Shown: piece by piece, positions 1-8,429 of the stretch | How the letters are laid out: each line of letters starts with the position of its first letter | Numbering within the stretch: the stretch's first letter is position 1 | NCBI RefSeq assembly: GCF_014648175.1 | Contig: NZ_BMQP01000015.1 | Location: 1 to 64,000 of the forward strand | Source of the DNA: Planobispora rosea | Lineage (GTDB): Bacteria > Actinomycetota > Actinomycetes > Streptosporangiales > Streptosporangiaceae | Direction of reading: 5' to 3' | Length of the DNA: 64,000 nucleotides | The notes under the pieces: generated by a model | What the model saw: only the letters and a program-made list of their open reading frames with translations | Told to the model about the DNA's origin: nothing | Database searches by the model: none | Program-made: the position numbers and the translations under genes

Positions 1-223
1 GGTGGCGGCCGAGCCGGTGCGGGCCGGGGGGCGGCCGGTGCCGGTGACCTTCAGCGCGGGAGTGGCCTGCCGGACCGCCGGGCAGAGCCTGGAAGCCGGG
101 CAGAGCCTGGAAGAACTGCTGCACGCCGCCGACGAGGCGCTGTACGCCGCCAAGCGAACCGGCCGCAACCGGGTCGAGACCGCCGCGGTCCCGGACGCTC
201 ACGCGTCCGGAACCGCGGCGTGA
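1..223 (+). CDS. Diguanylate cyclase (GGDEF domain), C-terminal fragment cut by window start
   Basis: Only the last 73 or so residues are visible. VTFSAGVA corresponds to the conserved VTxSxGVA strand that follows the GGDEF loop, and the helix ADEALYAAKRTGRNRV is the standard end of GGDEF domains. The active GGDEF loop lies upstream, outside the window, so whether the enzyme is catalytically competent cannot be judged. Such proteins make cyclic di-GMP from two GTP. The reading frame ends at a TGA 76 nt before the convergent end of the methyltransferase gene. An 18-bp tandem duplication repeats the peptide AGQSLE inside the domain. Confidence 0.85.
   Translation, partial: VAAEPVRAGGRPVPVTFSAGVACRTAGQSLEAGQSLEELLHAADEALYAAKRTGRNRVETAAVPDAHASGTAA
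77..112 (+). repeat. 18-bp tandem duplication inside the GGDEF gene
   Basis: Two perfect copies of an 18-bp unit (77-94 and 95-112) encode AGQSLE twice in frame, just before the final helix of the GGDEF domain. The extra six residues would lengthen a surface loop. Confidence 0.8.
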
Positions 224-298
224 CGCTCCCGTTCCACGGGAAGTCCGCGAAGTCCTCGAAGATCCCGAAGACCGCGATGATCCCGAAGAACCCGATGA

Positions 299-1354
299 TC
301 AGGGACGCGCCTCGATGACCAGGTTGTACTCCGTGGCGAGCGCCACGCGGACCCGGCCGAACCCGGCCTGGGCGAGCACCTGGCCCAGCCGGTCGGCGCC
401 CGCCTGGGCGCCCAGCGCGAGACCGGGCTCCCCCGACAACGAGTGGGGCACGCACATGAACGTCGAGGCGGCGTAGTAGCTCATCGAGACCGGGTTGCCG
501 ATCCGGTCCTCCAGCCGGTCGGCCGCCGCGGGCTCGACGAGAAGCAGGGTGCCGTCCTCAGCCAGGCTCTCCCGGGCCCGCCGGGCGGCCGTCACCGGGT
601 CGCTCATGTCGTGCAGGGCGTCGAAGAAGCAGATCAGGTCCCACGGACCGGTGGCGTCCTCGGTGGCGTCGCCGACGTGGAAGTGCGCGCGGGAGTCCAC
701 CCCGGCCTTGATCGCGGCCTGGCGCGCGGCCTCGATCGACGCCTCGTGGTAGTCGATCCCCTCGAACCGCGAGGCGGGGAACGCCTCTGCCATGAGGATC
801 GTCGAGATGCCGTGCCCGCAGCCGACGTCCAGGACGTGGGCCCCGGCGCGGAGCCGGTCGACCACGCCGTCCAGGGCCGGCAGCCACTGGTCCACCAGCG
901 ACATCCGGTAGAGCGGGCCGAAGAAGCGCGCCACACCGGTGAACAGCCGCGCGTCGTGCCGGTGCCACCCGAAGCCCTCGCCCGTACGGAAGGCCCGCGC
1001 GATCCCGTCGACCGCGAGCCACGCGGCGGCGGTGGCCTCGATCTGCCCGGAGCGCGAGGTGATGGCCTCGTCGTCGGCCAGCACCGCGGCGTGCTCGGCG
1101 GGGAGCTCGAACCCGCCGGTCGCCGGGTCGTAGTCCAGGTGTCCGGCGACGGCCTGCGTGGACAGCCACTCACGCAGGTACCGCTCCGACAGGCCGGTGC
1201 GCTCGGCGAGCTCCGCGCCGGTCAGGGGACCGGCCCCGGTCATGGCCCGGAAGATCCCGAGCAGGTCTCCGAGGTAGTTGGACAGGCTGAGGCTCGCACC
1301 GAGCGCCTCCTGCGCGATCTGGGTGTGGAACGCCTCAAGCTTGGTGAGGTCCAT
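299..1354 (-). CDS. Class I SAM-dependent methyltransferase with N-terminal winged helix
   Basis: 351 aa. The N-terminal ~95 residues form a winged-helix/dimerisation region (LTGAELAERTGLSERYLREW), as in O-methyltransferase-like enzymes. A Rossmann methyltransferase follows with SAM motif I HVLDVGCGHG near residue 180 and an acidic motif at GIDYHEAS. The methyl acceptor is unknown. The ATG start is well supported by GGGAGGAAA about 7 nt upstream. The gene lies 164 nt downstream of the YihY gene on the same strand and may have its own promoter. The family is often annotated as transcriptional regulator or methyltransferase, but the intact SAM motif favours an enzyme. Confidence 0.85.
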   Translation of the reverse strand: MDLTKLEAFHTQIAQEALGASLSLSNYLGDLLGIFRAMTGAGPLTGAELAERTGLSERYLREWLSTQAVAGHLDYDPATGGFELPAEHAAVLADDEAITSRSGQIEATAAAWLAVDGIARAFRTGEGFGWHRHDARLFTGVARFFGPLYRMSLVDQWLPALDGVVDRLRAGAHVLDVGCGHGISTILMAEAFPASRFEGIDYHEASIEAARQAAIKAGVDSRAHFHVGDATEDATGPWDLICFFDALHDMSDPVTAARRARESLAEDGTLLLVEPAAADRLEDRIGNPVSMSYYAASTFMCVPHSLSGEPGLALGAQAGADRLGQVLAQAGFGRVRVALATEYNLVIEARP

Positions 1355-1518
1355 GGTCTGTTTCCTCCCGTTGGTCGTGTACCTCAAGGAGGATCGGGGA
1401 CCGCGCTGCCACGGCCCTGTCGTCCGGCTGTCACCCGCCTGTCGCCGGTTCGCGGCACCCGGCCTTCTGCCGCCGGCTCGCGGTGCCCGGCCTTCGCGGC
1501 GCCCGGCCCGGCCGTCCG

Positions 1519-2565
1519 CTACGCGGTGTCGCTGTCCATCTTCCGGGTGTCGCGGGGCTCGACGTACGGCTCCTGCTCCGGCGGGTGCCCGTCCTCGATC
1601 GCGCGGGCGCGGGCGAGCTCGGCGTCGAACTCCACCCCGAGCAGCACGGCGATGTTGGTGATCCACAGCCAGATCAGGAAGATGATGATGCCGGCGAAGG
1701 CGGCGTACGTCTTGGAGTAGGAGCCGAAGTTGGCGACGTAGAACCCGAACGCCAGGGAGGCGACGATCCACAGGATGACGGCGAGCACGCTGCCCGGGGT
1801 GACCCAGCGGAAGCCCGGGTGCGCCACGTTGGGGGCGGCCCAGTACAGCAGGGCGAGCATCAGCATCACGGCGATCACCAGGACCGGCCACTTGGCGATG
1901 TTCCAGACCGCCAGCCCGGTATGGCCCACGCCGAGCACCTGGCCCGCCCTGTCGGCGAGGCCTCCGGTGAACACCACGGCGACCGCTCCGGCCGCAGTCA
2001 GGATGACCAGGACGGTGGTGATGGCCAGCCGCAGCGGCAGGGTCTTCCAGATGGGCCGTCCCTCGGGCATCTCGTACATGATGTTGGCGGCTCGCATGAA
2101 GGCCGCCACGTAGCCCGAGGCCGACCAGAGCGCGACGGCGATACCGATGATCGTGGCGACCCCGGCGCCGCTCGGGTTGTCCCCCAGCGTACGGAGGAAC
2201 CCGAGGAGGATGTCCTTGACGGGCCCGGAGGGCAGCGTCTCCATGTTCTGGATGAGCGGCCGGGTCGCCTGCTCGCCGAACAGGCCGAGCAGCGAGACCA
2301 TCGCCAGCAGCGCGGGGAAGATCGACAGGACCGCGTAGTAGGTGAGCGCGGCGGCCCAGTCGGTGAGCTTGTCCTGCTGGAACTCCTTGACGGTGCGTTT
2401 GAGCACTCCCCACCAGGAGCGCTTGGGCAGCTCGGTCGGGCCTTCGGGAGCCTTGTCGCCGGGAGCCTTGTCGCCGCCCCGTCCGCGCGCCGCGTCGCGC
2501 TCCCGTCCGCGGGCCGTACCGGTGGAGGATCGTCTGTCGTCGTCGTGGCGTGTCATCGGATGCAC
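1519..2565 (-). CDS. YihY/BrkB family inner-membrane protein
   Basis: 348 aa. A charged cytoplasmic N-terminus of ~60 residues is followed by the family signature region (TDWAAALTYYAVLSIFPALLA) and about six TM helices, then a hydrophilic acidic tail. The family (often called YihY/virulence factor BrkB, formerly misnamed RNase BN) is of uncertain function; transport or envelope roles are proposed. Two starts are close together: GTG at 2565 and ATG at 2556, neither with a strong Shine-Dalgarno. It lies 73 nt downstream of the DUF3618-type gene, so it may belong to the same envelope-related transcription unit. Confidence 0.85.
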   Translation of the reverse strand: MHPMTRHDDDRRSSTGTARGRERDAARGRGGDKAPGDKAPEGPTELPKRSWWGVLKRTVKEFQQDKLTDWAAALTYYAVLSIFPALLAMVSLLGLFGEQATRPLIQNMETLPSGPVKDILLGFLRTLGDNPSGAGVATIIGIAVALWSASGYVAAFMRAANIMYEMPEGRPIWKTLPLRLAITTVLVILTAAGAVAVVFTGGLADRAGQVLGVGHTGLAVWNIAKWPVLVIAVMLMLALLYWAAPNVAHPGFRWVTPGSVLAVILWIVASLAFGFYVANFGSYSKTYAAFAGIIIFLIWLWITNIAVLLGVEFDAELARARAIEDGHPPEQEPYVEPRDTRKMDSDTA

Positions 2566-2638
2566 CGTCTTCGGAGTGGAAGCCGCTGCCGCTCCGCCTC
2601 GGGGAGGCGGAGCGGCAACGTTGGTCGGACGACTGCGG

Positions 2639-3307
2639 CTACAGCTGGGAGCGGGTCTGGTCGGTGACCTGATGGGCCTGCTCCCGGGCGTGACCGCCCG
2701 TGGTCTTCGCGGCCTCGGTGGCGGTCTCCTTGACCTGCTGAGCCGCCTCCTGGGCGATTCCCTTGGCCTCCTGGCCGAGCTGCTGGGCCGAGTCCTGCAG
2801 CGCGCTCTTGACCGGTTCGACCATGTCGCCCGCCTGCTCCCTGAGCTGCTCGGCGGCCCGGCTCTCGGCCTCGGTCTTGGGCAGCAGGGCCGCTGCCAGC
2901 AGCCCGGCGCCGAAGGCGATCATCCCGGCCGCCAGCGGGTTGCCCTGTGTGCTCCGCATCACCTGTTCCGGCGTCTCCTTCACCACTTCGGTGGCCTGGT
3001 AGGCCCCGTGCTTGACGGTCTCGGCGGCCTGCTGGGCGCCGTGCTTGACGGTGTCGGCGGCGCCGGAGGCGCTCTCCCGGACCGTGTGGGCGGCCTGCCC
3101 GGCCTGCTCACGCACCCGGTAGGCGGCGTGGGTCGGGGTTCCCATCACGCGCTCACGCACCACGCGCATCTTCTGACGCATCCGCGCGGTGCGGCGCTGC
3201 GCGATCCGCCGCGGGCTGGTCCGCTCGGCGAGCCGGTTCACGTCGGCGGCCAGTTCCGCCCGGGTGGCGTTGATCTCCGCCCTTATTTCGTCAGGTTCCG
3301 CGCCCAT
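2639..3307 (-). CDS. DUF3618-type membrane-anchored amphipathic protein
   Basis: 222 aa. The N-terminus (PDEIRAEINATRAELAADVNRL) is the DUF3618 signature. It is followed by a basic stretch, degenerate amphipathic repeats (TVKHGAQQAAE / TVKHGAYQATE), one TM segment (AAGMIAFGAGLLAAALLP) and a long Ala/Gln/Glu-rich helix predicted to be apolipoprotein- or LEA-like. The start at 3307 has an ideal AAGGAGG about 8 nt upstream and overlaps the end of the holin-like gene by 25 nt, so the two are co-translated. Function is unknown; a membrane or cell-wall stress role is inference from the company it keeps. Confidence 0.8.
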   Translation of the reverse strand: MGAEPDEIRAEINATRAELAADVNRLAERTSPRRIAQRRTARMRQKMRVVRERVMGTPTHAAYRVREQAGQAAHTVRESASGAADTVKHGAQQAAETVKHGAYQATEVVKETPEQVMRSTQGNPLAAGMIAFGAGLLAAALLPKTEAESRAAEQLREQAGDMVEPVKSALQDSAQQLGQEAKGIAQEAAQQVKETATEAAKTTGGHAREQAHQVTDQTRSQL

Positions 3308-3714
3308 TGTGCGTCCTCCTTGAGCGTCTCGATGGTCTGTTCCGGCTTGGGGGATACCTGCTGCATGCGCTTGCGTCCGTTCACGAACAGCACCGCGCCG
3401 ATCACCGCCCACACGACGGCGACGATGAGCGCGGCCCAGCCCAGGTCCATGACGTTCCCGAGGCCGAACATGACGGCCAGGGTCACCAGCAGAGCGGTCA
3501 TGTAACCGGCGAACCCGGCGCCTCCGAGCAGTCCGGCGGCCTTGCCCGCCTTGACCGCCTCCTGGCGGATCTCCGCCTTGGCCAGTTCCACCTCCTGGCG
3601 GAACAGCCGGGACATGTCCTCCCCGATCTCACTGATCAGCTGTCCCAGTGACGGGGGTTCCGCAGGTTCCACATGCGTGTCCGCCCGATGATCAGGGCGA
3701 GGGGGAGCGCTCAT
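3283..3714 (-). CDS. Phage-holin-X-like (holin superfamily III) small membrane protein
   Basis: 143 aa. An N-terminal amphipathic helix (SLGQLISEIGEDMSRLFRQEVELAKAEI, split here over the domain) precedes two TM helices (residues ~60-85 and ~90-115) joined by a short loop. This is the actinobacterial chromosomal 'Holin-X' family, not a lysis gene: there is no phage context. The ATG at 3714 overlaps the upstream stop as TGATG, and an in-frame GTG lies one codon earlier. It is the middle gene of a three-gene coupled operon (4436 to 2639). Confidence 0.8.
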   Translation of the reverse strand: MSAPPRPDHRADTHVEPAEPPSLGQLISEIGEDMSRLFRQEVELAKAEIRQEAVKAGKAAGLLGGAGFAGYMTALLVTLAVMFGLGNVMDLGWAALIVAVVWAVIGAVLFVNGRKRMQQVSPKPEQTIETLKEDAQWARNLTK

Positions 3715-4436
3715 CACGACTCACCGTCCCAGCGGTTCGGCGGGTAGGCGCCCTGCGACTCGGCCGGAATGCTCTCCGGGTAGGTCGGCTGTGCCAGCGG
3801 CTCGGCCGGCTGTGCCGACTGATACGGCGACGTCGTGTGCGCCGGCGGGGTCATCGGCCGTACCGGGGTCTCCTGTCCGAAGCTCCCGGCGGTCGGGGTG
3901 AAGGTGGAGCCGCTCCCGGTGCCCCGTGACACGGTGCCGCTCGTGGTCTCCTCCGACGTGACGCCCGCCGTGGCCTTGGCGACCCGGCCGGCCAGGAAGC
4001 CCGCCACCACCGCCCCGGCCAGGAACAGGCCCGGACGGCGGCGGGCGAAGTTCTGGACCTCGTCCACCACGCCGGCCAGCCCGTTCTCCTCCAGGTAGTC
4101 GGCGGCGCGCCGGCCACTGTCGGCGATCTGCTGGACCGCCCCGTGAACCGGGGAGTCCGGCTTGACGGCTTCCTTCATCGACGACAGGTCATCGGCCCAC
4201 TGGCGGATCCCCTGAGCTGCGCGCCGACTCTGGTGCTGCGTCTGTTCCCCCACTCGGTCACGCAGCTGACCCACGACGCGACGCGCCTGGTTCCTGGCCT
4301 CCCCGGCCACCACCCGCGTCTGCTCCTTGGCGGTCTGCGCGACCTCACCCGCGGCCGACTTGGCCTGCTGGGCCGTTGTCTGCGCTCCCCCGCTCTGTCC
4401 AGAGTAGTCCCCCGCTCCGGTCGGATACTCGCTCAC
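3714..4436 (-). CDS. Uncharacterised amphipathic single-TM protein, first gene of the envelope operon
   Basis: 240 aa. Residues 1-90 are rich in Ala, Gln and Arg in a heptad-like pattern (KSAAGEVAQTAKEQTRVVAG). Residues ~115-150 contain ADYLEENGLAGVVDEVQNF, a basic ARRRPG patch and one TM segment (LFLAGAVVAGFLAGRVAK). The C-terminal ~75 residues are disordered and rich in Ser, Thr and Pro. Start GTG at 4436 has GGAGG 7 nt upstream. It overlaps the holin-like gene by 1 nt (TGATG). I recognise no named family. The likely topology is a cytosolic helix bundle tethered to the membrane. Confidence 0.75.
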   Translation of the reverse strand: MSEYPTGAGDYSGQSGGAQTTAQQAKSAAGEVAQTAKEQTRVVAGEARNQARRVVGQLRDRVGEQTQHQSRRAAQGIRQWADDLSSMKEAVKPDSPVHGAVQQIADSGRRAADYLEENGLAGVVDEVQNFARRRPGLFLAGAVVAGFLAGRVAKATAGVTSEETTSGTVSRGTGSGSTFTPTAGSFGQETPVRPMTPPAHTTSPYQSAQPAEPLAQPTYPESIPAESQGAYPPNRWDGES

Positions 4437-4672
4437 CGATGCCTCCAGCGGTTGTGCTTTTTTCGGATGAAGCGCCCGCTACCCCCAAGTGCCGCGGACA
4501 TTCACAAACCGCTTAAAACAGGGTCAACGATCTCCCTTTCCGATCATTTCTTTGCCGCACCCCCCGCACGATCCCCGTCGCCCGGGGATCCCTCCCCCAC
4601 CTGTGGGTACGGCTCTCGCCGGGGACGGCCGGCCGCCGGTCGAGGTGGGCCATCACTTGGCAGGAGATGTAC

Positions 4673-5827
4673 ATGAAACCGGTTCGACGTACGGCGGGCT
4701 CCGCCGTGCTCGTCCTGATCCTGTCCGTCCTGGCGCTCGGTCTCCCGGCCTGCGGAGCCGCCGAGGAGACCGGCCGAGGAGACGGCACGGTGTCCACCGC
4801 CTCCCCCACCGCCTCCCCCGGCGGCTCCCCGCGGGGCGGCGCGGACGGTTTCCGGATCGGCCTGCTGCTCCCCGAGTCGACGGCCGTCCGCTACGACAGG
4901 TTCGACCATCCCTACATCGCCGAGGAGGTCACGGCGCTCTGCCCCACATGCGCGGTGGTGTACAGGAACGCCAACCGGGATCCGGGACGGCAGGAGCAGC
5001 AGGTCGACGAGATGCTCGCGAACGACGTCCGGGTTCTGATCCTCGACCCGGTGGACGCCCGGGCGATCGGCCCGGCGGTGGCCAGGGCCAAGGCGAGGGG
5101 GGTCGGCGTGGTCTCCTACGACCGCCTGGCCGCGGGCCCGATCGACGCCTACGTCTCCTTCGACAACGTCGAGGTCGGCAGGGCACAGGGCGAGGCCCTG
5201 CTCAAGGCGGTCGAGAAGGCCGGGACCCGGGGGCGCGGCCCCGTCGTGATGCTCAACGGCTCGCCCACCGACCCCAACGCGGAGCAGGTCAAACGGGGCG
5301 CTCACTCCGTCCTCGACGGCCGGGTGGACATCAGCAGGGAGTACGACATTCCCGACTGGAGCCCTGACCAGGCCAACGCCCGGGCGGCCGAGGCGTTCGC
5401 CGAGCTCGGCGCGGACAAGATCGCCGGGGTCTACGCGGCCAACGACGGCATGGCCGCGGGTGCCGCCCAGGCGATGCGCTCCGCCGGGGTTCCCGGGAGG
5501 ATTCCGCTGACCGGCCAGGACGGCGAGCTCGCGGCCATCCAGCGCATCCTGCTCGGCACCCAGACGATGACCGTCTACAAGCCGATCAGGCCCCAGGCGC
5601 GAAGCGCCGCCCGGATGGCCGTCGCCCTCGGCACCGGCACGGCGGTGAGGACCACCCGGACCGTGGACAACGGGACCTCGGCCACGATCCCCGCCGAGAT
5701 CCTCCGGCCGATCGCGGTCACCGCCGCCACCATCGGCACGACGGTGGTCGCGGACGGCTTCTGGAGGGTCGAGGAGATCTGCGCCGGGGACGTCCGGGCG
5801 GCCTGCCGGGCCGCCGGGCTCATCTGA
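4673..5827 (+). CDS. Sugar ABC-type substrate-binding lipoprotein (XylF-like), no transporter partners
   Basis: 384 aa. A signal peptide ends in the lipobox LPAC, so the mature protein should be lipid-anchored. The body is a periplasmic-binding-protein type I fold, closest by eye to D-xylose binding protein XylF (FRIGLLLPES, ILDPVDARAIGPAV, VVSYDRLA, YAANDGMAAGA, TGQDGE). GGAG at 4663-4666 abuts a first ATG at 4667 but sits 6 nt from the ATG at 4673, so the latter is chosen. No permease or ATPase gene is adjacent, so it either serves a remote transporter or acts as a sensor. The 3' end carries a 34-bp tandem duplication including the stop. Confidence 0.8.
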   Translation: MKPVRRTAGSAVLVLILSVLALGLPACGAAEETGRGDGTVSTASPTASPGGSPRGGADGFRIGLLLPESTAVRYDRFDHPYIAEEVTALCPTCAVVYRNANRDPGRQEQQVDEMLANDVRVLILDPVDARAIGPAVARAKARGVGVVSYDRLAAGPIDAYVSFDNVEVGRAQGEALLKAVEKAGTRGRGPVVMLNGSPTDPNAEQVKRGAHSVLDGRVDISREYDIPDWSPDQANARAAEAFAELGADKIAGVYAANDGMAAGAAQAMRSAGVPGRIPLTGQDGELAAIQRILLGTQTMTVYKPIRPQARSAARMAVALGTGTAVRTTRTVDNGTSATIPAEILRPIAVTAATIGTTVVADGFWRVEEICAGDVRAACRAAGLI

Positions 5828-5883
5828 CCGCCGAACTCGTCCGACCGGCGGGCTCATCTGACCGCCGAACTCGTCCGACCGCC
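5816..5883. repeat. 34-bp tandem duplication spanning the stop codon of the sugar-binding protein gene
   Basis: Copies at 5816-5849 and 5850-5883 differ only near the end. The unit includes GGGCTCATCTGA, so the terminal codons and stop are repeated, but the unit length is not a multiple of three and the second TGA is out of frame. It occupies the whole gap before the convergent MEDS gene. Confidence 0.8.
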
Positions 5884-5890
5884 GGAACCG

Positions 5891-6880
5891 TCAGGCGTCG
5901 CCGTTCACGTCGAAGTAGACCCGCGTGGTGGTACCGGCCGGCCCGGTGTGCACGCGGACCAGGTCGCCGAGGAGGTGCGTCACGAGCAGGCCGCGCGAGC
6001 CGAGCTGGTGGGTGTCGGCGGGGTGACGCCCGGCGAGGGGATCGGTGATGTGGCCCGCGTCGCCGATGTCGAAGACCACCCGGCCGTCCTCCCGCCAGAT
6101 CCGCAGGACGCCCGATCCGCCGCCGTGATCGAGGCTGTTGGCGGCCAGCTCGCTGGCGACCAGCCGCAGGTCGTCCAGGCGGTCGCCGGACAGCCCTGAG
6201 CGGGCGGCGTACTCGGCGGCGAAGTCGCGGACCCGCGTCAGGGGGTCGGGATGGAGGTCGTGGCCGTACCGCATCGTGGCGGCGTCCTCGGGGGGCGGCA
6301 GCGGCTGGTTGCACTCCCGCAGCACATGGTCCACCTCGTACCGGGAACTGGTCCGGGTTCCGGAGGCGTCCACGATGACGGGATGGGTCTCCTCCGCGTC
6401 CTTGATCACCACGGGGTCCAGCCGCTCGACGTCGTACGGGCACAGGATCGTGGCGTCCCGGCCGGCGAACGCGAGGTTGATCAGCGCCTCGTGCTGCAGG
6501 CACGCCGGGTACTCGGTCGCGGAACGGCCGGGCCAGATGGGTTCTCCGATGATGCGCACGTGGGTGCCGGGGTGGAGGTCGGCGAAGGCGCGCAGCACGC
6601 TGGGAATGATCCGCCCCGGATTGCGCCCGGCCTCGCCCATGTCCAACAGCCGCACCTCGGCGGCCGCGCGCTCACCCAGCGCCTCGCGGATCAGGTTCAG
6701 GTTCCCCCGCGGTACGGCGACCGCGACCGGTTCCTCCGCCGCCAGCCCTTCCAGGATGAAGGGCACCGTACCCCTGAGGTAGTCATCGGCTCCGCGGTAG
6801 AAGAGGGCCGGGTGTTCGAAAGGACCGGGCGTGTGCGGCAGTGACCGCCCAGAAATCGACCCCTCTGGTTCGCTTGCCAC
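5891..6880 (-). CDS. MEDS-domain sensor fused to HATPase (anti-sigma-factor-type kinase)
   Basis: About 329 aa from GTG 6880. Residues ~15-180 match a MEDS (DcmR-like sensory) domain: FEHPALFYRGADDYLRG, AVAVPRGNLNLIREAL, YPACLQHEALINLAF, ATILCPYD. Residues ~200-329 are a GHKL ATPase of the RsbW type: LVASELAANSLDHG is the N box, VFDIGDAG the G1 box, and GSRGLLVTHLLGDLV follows. The combination suggests a signal-controlled protein kinase acting on an anti-sigma antagonist. The frame stays open to 6967, but those residues look non-conserved, and a GTG pair at 6880/6883 is preferred. No clear Shine-Dalgarno is seen. No partner sigma or STAS gene is adjacent. Confidence 0.75.
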   Translation of the reverse strand: MASEPEGSISGRSLPHTPGPFEHPALFYRGADDYLRGTVPFILEGLAAEEPVAVAVPRGNLNLIREALGERAAAEVRLLDMGEAGRNPGRIIPSVLRAFADLHPGTHVRIIGEPIWPGRSATEYPACLQHEALINLAFAGRDATILCPYDVERLDPVVIKDAEETHPVIVDASGTRTSSRYEVDHVLRECNQPLPPPEDAATMRYGHDLHPDPLTRVRDFAAEYAARSGLSGDRLDDLRLVASELAANSLDHGGGSGVLRIWREDGRVVFDIGDAGHITDPLAGRHPADTHQLGSRGLLVTHLLGDLVRVHTGPAGTTTRVYFDVNGDA

Positions 6881-7058
6881 CACTAACCGCCCCAAATTGA
6901 TGAACCGACATCTCCAACGTACCCTCTGCCCCATTTTCGGGAACAAGGATCCGCCAAGTGACATCATGCACGTCCATCTTTCTCCTCAGCAGATCCGGCC
7001 GGGCCGTATGACTCGCCGGAAGCGGGACGCGCCGGCGAGAACGGCGGCTCGCGCGGGG

Positions 7059-7346
7059 TCAGGCGCCGAGGACTTCGGCGATCCGGTGGACGGAACCGTC
7101 CCAGGGACGTGCGGTGATCACGGGGATCCCGGGCTCCACGGCCGCCCGGCGAGCCAATCCCCGTAGCGGGCGCTCACCCCGGCGCGCTTGAGCTGTTCTC
7201 CGGCCCCCGGTTCGCGACGGCGGTAGTTCTCCACGATCTGACTCGCCGATCGGGATCCCGTAGTGCCGTGCCAGCCGGTAGGCGACCCGGCTCTTCCCCG
7301 TTCCCGACGCACCCGCGAGCAGGAGCGCCTTCCAGTCGTTCGCCAC
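7059..7346 (-). pseudogene. Decayed P-loop kinase/AAA-type ATPase gene with internal deletion and frameshifts
   Basis: Starting at GTG 7346, the translation begins as a good P-loop protein (LLLAGASGTGKSRVAYRLAR, then HYGIPIGES). At about 7240 the family-like reading jumps to another frame (QIVENYRRREPGAGEQLKRA, then GDWLAG), and near 7160 it returns to the first frame (PGIPVITARPWDG, IAEVLGA). The middle of the expected ~200-aa protein, where Walker B and substrate residues would lie, is missing. The remnant is therefore a gene that lost a large internal segment and one or more single bases. Sequencing error could explain a frameshift but not the missing core. Confidence 0.75.
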
Positions 7347-7393
7347 GAGGAAGAACGTAGTCCATCCATCGATAAGTGCCTCTGTAGGGAAAG

Positions 7394-8383
7394 ATGTCTG
7401 ATATGCGGATTCTGATCATCGGTGGCACCCGGTTCGTCGGCCGGCACATCACCGAGGCCGCGCTCGCGGCCGGACACGACGTCTCCCTGCTGCACCGGGG
7501 ACGGACCGGACCGGACCTCTTCCCCGAGGCGGAGCACATCCTGGCCGACCGCGACACCGGTCTGTCGGCCCTGGACGGCCGGGAGTGGGACGTCACGATC
7601 GACGTCAGCGCCTACCTGCCGTCCCAGGTCGAGGCGCTGGCCGGCGCCGTCTCGACCGGGCAGTACGTCTTCGTCTCCACCACGGCCGTCTACGCCACCC
7701 CCGAGGCGCCCGGCTTCACCGAGGACTCCCCGCTCGCGGAGCTCGCCGACCCCGGCGGCCCGGTCCCCGGGGCGGTCACCCCGGAGACGTACGGCCCGCT
7801 GAAGGTCCTGTGCGAGCGGGCGGCGACCGCCCGGTTCGGCGCGGGCACCCTGATCGTCCGCCCGACCTACGTGATCGGCCCGTACGACTACACCGGCCGT
7901 TTCACCTACTGGGTCAACCGGATCGCCCGCGGCGGCGAGGTCCTGGCCCCCGGCGCCCCCGACGACCCGATCCAGGTGATCGACGGACGCGACATGGCCT
8001 CCTGGATCATCGCCATGGTGGAGAAGGGGAACGGCGGCACCTTCCATGCCGTCAGCCCGCCCCCGCCGTTCACCTTCGGCGACATGCTGGAGGCGATCAC
8101 CGCCGAGGTCGCCCCGCCGGGAACCACGCTGACCTGGGTGGACGCGGACTTCCTGCTCGCCCGCGGGGAGAACGGCCGTTCCCTTCCGCTGTGGGGCGAG
8201 GGGGACGCGTGGACGGCGGCCAACACCGCCGATCCGTCCGCCGCCCACGCCGCCGGCCTCACGCCGCGTCCGCTCGCCCAGTCGATCCGCGAGATCCGCG
8301 CGTCCGAGGCGGACTACTCCGTCGAGACCACGATCACCCCGGATCGGGAGGCCGAGCTCCTGGCCGCCTGGCGCGCGCGCTGA
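7394..8383 (+). CDS. NAD-dependent epimerase/dehydratase (extended SDR)
   Basis: 329 aa. Rossmann NAD-binding motif RILIIGGTRFVGRHI at the N-terminus (GGxxxxG variant), STTAVYATPE around the Thr/Ser position, and YGPLKVLCERA carrying the YxxxK catalytic pair. This subgroup (GGTRFxG) includes many reductase-like extended SDRs of unassigned substrate. ATG codons at 7394 and 7403 are both in frame; the AGGGAAAG upstream fits 7403 slightly better by spacing, which would give MRILIIGG as N-terminus. It is divergent from the decayed kinase gene, and its promoter probably lies in the 47-nt gap. Confidence 0.85.
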   Translation: MSDMRILIIGGTRFVGRHITEAALAAGHDVSLLHRGRTGPDLFPEAEHILADRDTGLSALDGREWDVTIDVSAYLPSQVEALAGAVSTGQYVFVSTTAVYATPEAPGFTEDSPLAELADPGGPVPGAVTPETYGPLKVLCERAATARFGAGTLIVRPTYVIGPYDYTGRFTYWVNRIARGGEVLAPGAPDDPIQVIDGRDMASWIIAMVEKGNGGTFHAVSPPPPFTFGDMLEAITAEVAPPGTTLTWVDADFLLARGENGRSLPLWGEGDAWTAANTADPSAAHAAGLTPRPLAQSIREIRASEADYSVETTITPDREAELLAAWRAR

Positions 8384-8429
8384 TCATTCTGCGGAGTCCG
8401 GCAGAACCGGAATCTGCCAGAATCGGATC

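Noticed and set aside
224..298. Short GATCCCGAAG-like repeats between the first two genes
   Set aside because: The copies are imperfect and too short to distinguish from chance; no gene or hairpin was evident.
3283..3714. Prophage holin and lysis cassette
   Set aside because: The protein belongs to a chromosomal actinobacterial holin-X-like family; no endolysin, tail or integrase genes are nearby.
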